Positions 59,819 to 64,000 of a stretch of 64,000 nucleotides of DNA are shown here, in pieces. Source of the DNA: Acetobacteraceae bacterium (GTDB taxonomy: Bacteria > Pseudomonadota > Alphaproteobacteria > Acetobacterales > Acetobacteraceae); contig JAMXLO010000146.1 of the NCBI GenBank assembly GCA_024280945.1, positions 105,103 through 169,102 of the forward strand. The letters run 5' to 3'. The notes under the pieces were generated by a model. It saw only the letters and a list, made by a program, of their open reading frames with translations, searched no databases and was not told the DNA's origin. The position numbers and the translations under genes are program-made. Every line of letters begins with the position of its first letter. The first letter of the stretch is position 1.

Positions 59819-60483
59819 TTCGCGTTTTCGTAATCTGGCAGCAACCAGTCGTCGGGCTCCGTGGCGGCATCATCGTACCATGCGCTCACCAGCGGATGCG
59901 CGCGGACCGCTTCGCAATAGGCATGTGTGGCCGGTGTAAGTTCAGGCCGCCAGGTCAGAAACCGTGTAACGACCGGAGCGTACATCACGTCGGCGAGTGT
60001 GAATGCGGCGCCAAAAAGATATGGTCCACCAGTGCCGAAGCGATGACGCGTATCTGCCCACATCGTCTCGATCCGCGCTATATCTGCCAGCGCCTCCGGC
60101 GTTCGTCCCAACCCGGAAAAATCGCGCCCGAGATTCATCCACATAAACTGGCGGAGGCCCAGGTAACCGGCATGCATCTCCGCGCTGATCGCACGTGCGT
60201 GCGCGCGCGCGCCCTGGTCCGATGGCCACAGTGACGGCCGCATCTCGGCGCAATACTCGCAGACCGCAAGTGACTCCCACACGCGGACACCGCGATGCTC
60301 GAGATACGGTACCAGACCGTTAGGCGACAGCGCCTCGATTGCCGGGGTCGGTCCAGGCCGACTGAAGTGGATCAGGATTTCCTCGACGTCCAGTTGCGCA
60401 AGACGGACCGCCAGCCAACCTCGCATCGACCACGATGAATACCGGCGATTGCCGATGTACAGCCGACCGTCGGGCACAGTCAC
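59815..60483 (-). CDS. Glutathione S-transferase family protein
   Basis: 222 residues from GTG 60483. N-terminal thioredoxin fold (LYIGNRRYSSWSMRGWLAVRLAQLDVEEI), SPNGLVPYLE around the cis-Pro, and VWESLAVCEYCAE, the glutathione motif. C-terminal helices include TLADVMYAPVV. Coupled by four-base overlaps to the epimerase upstream and the VOC gene downstream. Confidence 0.85.
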   Translation of the reverse strand: MTVPDGRLYIGNRRYSSWSMRGWLAVRLAQLDVEEILIHFSRPGPTPAIEALSPNGLVPYLEHRGVRVWESLAVCEYCAEMRPSLWPSDQGARAHARAISAEMHAGYLGLRQFMWMNLGRDFSGLGRTPEALADIARIETMWADTRHRFGTGGPYLFGAAFTLADVMYAPVVTRFLTWRPELTPATHAYCEAVRAHPLVSAWYDDAATEPDDWLLPDYENAK

Positions 60484-61319
60484 CCTCCTGGTTGAGATAA
60501 CTGTTGTGGTGCGGGCGCATCACGCGAATAGCCGAGTGCGCAAAAGCCTCCGCCCATATAGCGCTCCGCAACGGGATTGCCGCTCACCTTGCCGGCAAGC
60601 TGTCCGGCGAACGGATCGGCGCTGTCCAGCGGCTGCCACCCAACTCTGCCGCGCGCATCGTCTTTCCACCAGGTCATGCGCTGGTTGTCGGATGCGCCCC
60701 AGATGACGCTACATCCGACACGCTCGGCCAGGATGCAGCGCGCGACCAAACGGGACAGGTCCGGATACGATAGCCACGTGGCGAGCATGCGCGCATCCAC
60801 GGGCTCCGGAAAACAGGATCCGATACGCACAAACACGCTCTCCACGCCGTGCTTGTACCAATAGAGTTGCCCCATCAACTCGCCATACGCTTTTGACAGG
60901 CCGTAGAAGCCGTCGGGCAGAAATTGCGTATCGGCACCGATTGTCTCGCTGCGCTCATGAAAGCCGATGGAATGGTTGGATGATGCGAAGATGACCCGCG
61001 CCTTTTCCCGTCGCGCCGCCTCGTAGATGTGGAACAGGCCGCGGATATTCGGTCCCAGCACTTCCTCGAATGGCCGCTCTACTGACACGCCCCCTAGATG
61101 GACGATCGCGCCGCACCCTTCCGCCAGCCGCGCTATCGTTACACCATCGTTCAGATCCGCCGCGGTGAAACTGGCGCCAGTCGGAACCTGGTCGGGAAAC
61201 GGCGCGATATCGGTCAGCCGCAGCGTCCAGCCATCCGCCGACAATGACCTCGTCAGTACGCGGCCAAGCGCACCGGACGCGCCGGTCAGCAGCACGGGCT
61301 TTGCGGGCTTGTCACTCAT
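60480..61319 (-). CDS. NAD-dependent epimerase/uronate dehydrogenase-like SDR
   Basis: 279 residues. The Rossmann motif LLTGASGALGRVL, the NAD-contact HLGGVS, Ser in ASSNHSIGFHE and the YGLSK catalytic pair are present. The overall set and length resemble uronate dehydrogenases (Udh). Head of a three-gene operon with GST and VOC genes; divergent from the amidase. Confidence 0.85.
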   Translation of the reverse strand: MSDKPAKPVLLTGASGALGRVLTRSLSADGWTLRLTDIAPFPDQVPTGASFTAADLNDGVTIARLAEGCGAIVHLGGVSVERPFEEVLGPNIRGLFHIYEAARREKARVIFASSNHSIGFHERSETIGADTQFLPDGFYGLSKAYGELMGQLYWYKHGVESVFVRIGSCFPEPVDARMLATWLSYPDLSRLVARCILAERVGCSVIWGASDNQRMTWWKDDARGRVGWQPLDSADPFAGQLAGKVSGNPVAERYMGGGFCALGYSRDAPAPQQLSQPGG

Positions 61320-61354
61320 TGTGCATCCTCACGTCGCAACACAGAGGGCGCATC

Positions 61355-62698
61355 ATGCGCACGATCGAAGAGCACGCCCAAGCCCTTGCCGCGGGACACA
61401 CCAGCAGCCGCGCGCTGGTCGAACAATGCCTGGCGCGCATTGCCGATCCAAGTGGCGAAGGCAGCCGTGCGTTCATCAAGGTCCATGTGGAAAGTGCACG
61501 CGCAATGGCTGACGCCATGGACAATCTGCGTCGTGTCGGACGTGTACCGAGCCGCTACGCCGGCATTCCGGTCAGCCTGAAGGACCTGTTCGATGTTGCT
61601 GGCGAACCTACGCCCGCCGGCTCGCGCGTTCTTGCCGATGCGATACCGGCCGCTGAGCACGCACCCGTGGTTCAGCGCATGTTGGCTGCGGGTTTCGTGC
61701 CTATTGGCCGCACCAACATGACCGAGTTCGCTTTCTCGGGCCTTGGCATCAATCCGCACTACGGCACGCCACGCTCACCGTGGGACCGCGCGGCCGGCCG
61801 TATACCCGGCGGCAGTTCGTCCGGCACGGCGGTGTCGGTATCCGATGGCATGGCGGTGGCGGGTTTGGGCACCGATACCGGCGGCTCGTGTCGCATTCCA
61901 GCCGCATTCTGCGGTATCGTCGGCTACAAGCCGACGGCGCGCCGGGTGCCGATCGCCGGTGTGCTGCCGCTGGCGCCCAGCCTTGATTCAGTCGGCCCCC
62001 TGGCACCCAGCGTGTCGTGCTGTGCGATCATAGACGCCGTATTGGCCGGCGAAGCACCGACCTTACCAGTATCGTGTAGCCCTAACGGCTTGCGTTTGGC
62101 CGTTCCCAATGTCGTGCCCGACGGCATGGATGGGACAGTCGCCGGCGCATTCGAGCGGGTATTGACCACGCTTTCGCACGCCGGGGTGCAGGTCAGCCAC
62201 ATCGCTGTTCCGGAGTTCGCCGAGGTCTCTGCCGTGAACGCCAAAGGCGGCTTCGCCGCGTCCGAGGCCTATGCCTGGCATCGCGCGCTGCTTGCCGAAA
62301 ATGGCGATGTCTACGACCCGCGCATCCGCGTGCGCATCCAGCGCGGCGAGCGGATGAGCGCGACAGATTACATTGAGCTCATCGCGGCACGCAGCAAACT
62401 GATCGCTGCACTCGATGCGCGTACGCGCGACGTCGACGCACTGATCATGCCTACGGTGCCGATCATACCGCCACGCATTGCCGAGCTAGAGAATGAGCGC
62501 GACTACAACAGGATCAACATGCACATCCTGCGTAATACGACGCTCGCCAACTTCTTTGACCGCTGCTCCATAAGTCTGCCATGCCATGGTGCCGGCGAGG
62601 CACCGGTCGGTTTCATGCTGGTTGGCGAGACACTTGGTGACGCACGACTCTTCAGCATGGCGGCAGCAATCGAAAGCATGCTGCAGCCAAACGCATAA
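61355..62698 (+). CDS. Amidase signature enzyme
   Basis: 447 residues from the ATG at 61355 (MRTIEEHAQALAAGHTSSRA) with GAGGG upstream. The Ser-cisSer-Lys triad is K76 (PVSLKDLFD), S154 (PGGSSSGTA) and S178 (DTGGSCR). It hydrolyses an amide or ureide; GatA-like fold but no GatB/C genes nearby. Divergent from the epimerase operon. Confidence 0.9.
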   Translation: MRTIEEHAQALAAGHTSSRALVEQCLARIADPSGEGSRAFIKVHVESARAMADAMDNLRRVGRVPSRYAGIPVSLKDLFDVAGEPTPAGSRVLADAIPAAEHAPVVQRMLAAGFVPIGRTNMTEFAFSGLGINPHYGTPRSPWDRAAGRIPGGSSSGTAVSVSDGMAVAGLGTDTGGSCRIPAAFCGIVGYKPTARRVPIAGVLPLAPSLDSVGPLAPSVSCCAIIDAVLAGEAPTLPVSCSPNGLRLAVPNVVPDGMDGTVAGAFERVLTTLSHAGVQVSHIAVPEFAEVSAVNAKGGFAASEAYAWHRALLAENGDVYDPRIRVRIQRGERMSATDYIELIAARSKLIAALDARTRDVDALIMPTVPIIPPRIAELENERDYNRINMHILRNTTLANFFDRCSISLPCHGAGEAPVGFMLVGETLGDARLFSMAAAIESMLQPNA

Positions 62699-62706
62699 AT
62701 TCATCG

Positions 62707-63609
62707 CTAGCCGAGTTGGTCTCCAGTCAGGCGCTCGCACAGCTTTGCCATCTCGGTGTGATCGGCATCCGAGCCGAACATCGCCTGCGCGGCCGCTACC
62801 ATCTCTTTGGTCAAAGCAGACAGTGGCGCCGGTGTTTCCGTCTCACGTGCGACCTGCAGTGCAATCGAGAGATCCTTCGTCAGCAATCCCATGGTGAAAC
62901 CGGCATCGAACTTCCGCGACAGGACGAACTGCTTGAACTTCTTCTGCGTCGAGTTGTTCATGCCCGTTGCCGCGTTCAGCACATCGACCATCACGGCCGG
63001 ATCCAGGCCGAAGCGCTGGCCGATCAGCAAAGCCTCGATACCGATCAGAAACCCGCCGGCGCTGACCAGGTTGTTGAGCGCCTTCATCGCCTGGCCTGAT
63101 CCCACCGCGCCGGTGCGCAGCACCGATGTGCCCATCGCCTGCAGCACCGACAGCACGGAGTCGATGATCGCGGGATCACCACCAACCATGATCGCTAGCT
63201 CGCCGGTCTTTGCCCGCGGCACGCCACCCGACACCGGCGCGTCGATCATATGACCCCCGAGTTCCATCACTCGCTCCGCAAGCACCTGCGTGACCGATGG
63301 AACGCCGGAACTCATCTCGATCACCACCGTACCCGGCTTCATGCCCGCCAACACGTTGTCGTCGCCACTCGCCAGCACGTGTTCGACAATGGCGCTGGTC
63401 GGCAACATGGTGATCACGACGTCCGATGCAGCGGCAAGCTGCTTCAGCCTGTCCGGCGCCGTCCCACCGATCTGCTGCACGAAGTTGTTCGCCACCTCGC
63501 GCCGCGCATCATTGACCTGCACAGGGAAGCCGGCCTTTACCAGGCACGACGCCATGGGCCAGCCCATGTTGCCGACGCCGACAAAACCGACGGTCGGTTG
63601 GTCCGGCAT
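62707..63609 (-). CDS. 3-hydroxyisobutyrate dehydrogenase-like NAD(P) oxidoreductase
   Basis: 300 residues from the ATG at 63609 (MPDQPTVGFVGVGNMGWPMASCLVKAG). The GFVGVGNMG dinucleotide loop, DAPVSGGVPRAKTGELAIMVGG and KALNNLVSAGGFLIGIEALL match the 3HIBDH/tartronate-semialdehyde reductase family. A TGATG overlap joins it to the upstream decarboxylase-like gene, suggesting one operon. Confidence 0.9.
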   Translation of the reverse strand: MPDQPTVGFVGVGNMGWPMASCLVKAGFPVQVNDARREVANNFVQQIGGTAPDRLKQLAAASDVVITMLPTSAIVEHVLASGDDNVLAGMKPGTVVIEMSSGVPSVTQVLAERVMELGGHMIDAPVSGGVPRAKTGELAIMVGGDPAIIDSVLSVLQAMGTSVLRTGAVGSGQAMKALNNLVSAGGFLIGIEALLIGQRFGLDPAVMVDVLNAATGMNNSTQKKFKQFVLSRKFDAGFTMGLLTKDLSIALQVARETETPAPLSALTKEMVAAAQAMFGSDADHTEMAKLCERLTGDQLG

Positions 63610-64000
63610 CAATCGCTGCCCTTCGCGCCGTCGACTTCCCTGAACACTTCCGTGGCGATACGGAATGCTTCGAGACAGGCAGGGATGCCGCAGTATGCGC
63701 CGATCTGCAGCAGGATCTCCTTGATCTCATCGCGCGTCACACCGTTTGTAAGAGCGGCGCGCAGATGCAGGCGAAACTCCGCTCCGCGATTCAACGCCGC
63801 GAGCATCGTCAGATTGATCATGCTGCGCGTCTTGCGGCTCAGGCCTGGACGTGTCCAGATCATGCCCCACGCAACCTCGGTCGTCATCTGCTGGAACGCG
63901 GCATTGAAATCGTCAGCACGGCTGACCGAGCCATCGACGTAGTCTGCACCCAGCACATCGCGGCGTACTTCGAGGCCCTTCTTGAATAGGTCGCTCTGAT
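63609..64000 (-). CDS. Carboxymuconolactone decarboxylase family protein (5' end outside window)
   Basis: At least 130 residues. It reads DLFKKGLEVRRDVLGADYVDG at the visible upstream end, which is the family's typical N-terminus, and then LSRKTRSMINLTMLAALNR and NGVTRDEIKEILLQIGAYCGIPACLEAF. The reading frame continues past base 64000, so the start is missing. These proteins decarboxylate gamma-carboxymuconolactone or act in peroxide defence. Coupled to the following reductase. Confidence 0.88.
   Translation of the reverse strand, partial: QSDLFKKGLEVRRDVLGADYVDGSVSRADDFNAAFQQMTTEVAWGMIWTRPGLSRKTRSMINLTMLAALNRGAEFRLHLRAALTNGVTRDEIKEILLQIGAYCGIPACLEAFRIATEVFREVDGAKGSD

Overview
The window looks like a chromosomal segment of an alphaproteobacterium, most likely an Acetobacteraceae member (Rhodospirillales). 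This is inferred from the aroE-coaE-dnaQ/secB/Tim44 gene order, the ruvCA-yebC neighbourhood, an imuA-imuB-dnaE2 mutagenesis cassette with a GTTC-N7-GTTC LexA box, and moderately high GC. No rRNA or tRNA gene, CRISPR array, IS element or replication origin was seen.

Layout. 1-2.1 kb: ruvA (cut by the window edge), ruvC, a GST and yebC. 2.2-4.5 kb: a GH15 glucoamylase-like enzyme. 4.5-11.2 kb: one minus-strand run encoding a complete Ugp-like ABC importer (ATPase, binding protein, two permeases), an inositol-monophosphatase-family phosphatase, a class III CoA-transferase and a MaoC-type hydratase, coupled by stop/start overlaps. 11.3-15.4 kb: aroE-coaE-dnaQ, convergent with secB and a histidine phosphatase, then a Tim44-domain gene. 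15.5-20.4 kb: a LutA-like protein, an orphan amino-acid ABC ATPase, a BTAD/TolB/TPR regulator and a YeiH-family transporter. 20.4-22.6 kb: a compact unit made of a promoter with an internal inverted repeat, a structured leader, a 30-residue ORF, a hairpin and a DUF6065-like gene, followed by a lone receiver domain and a lipoprotein.

22.8-46.9 kb is a continuous plus-strand contractile-tailed (myovirus-like) particle module: large terminase, portal, scaffold-like protein, major capsid, head-tail proteins, sheath, tube, tail-assembly chaperone with a GGGAAAC -1 frameshift site, a short tape-measure candidate, hub, LysM protein, spike, gpW, gpJ, gpI, and a large fibre/adhesin set ending in an SGNH esterase. 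No integrase, repressor, replication, lysis or recognisable small-terminase gene lies inside it. It may be a domesticated particle or gene-transfer-agent-like island, or a decayed prophage. Three phage-flavoured regulatory genes (DUF6362, a small HTH protein, a divergent XRE repressor) lie 8-9 kb beyond its right end.

46.9-52.5 kb: dnaE2, imuB and imuA in a LexA-boxed SOS mutagenesis cassette. dnaE2 carries an apparent in-frame palindromic insertion, and a nested palindromic repeat separates it from imuB. 52.6-64 kb: Nudix hydrolase, cupin, CgeB-like glycosyltransferase, the DUF6362/HTH/XRE switch, a phosphate acyltransferase with a nearby FNR/FixK box, a glycine-zipper lipoprotein, sco1-pcuAC copper delivery genes, an epimerase-GST-VOC operon, an amidase, a 3-hydroxyisobutyrate-dehydrogenase-like enzyme and a partial carboxymuconolactone decarboxylase.
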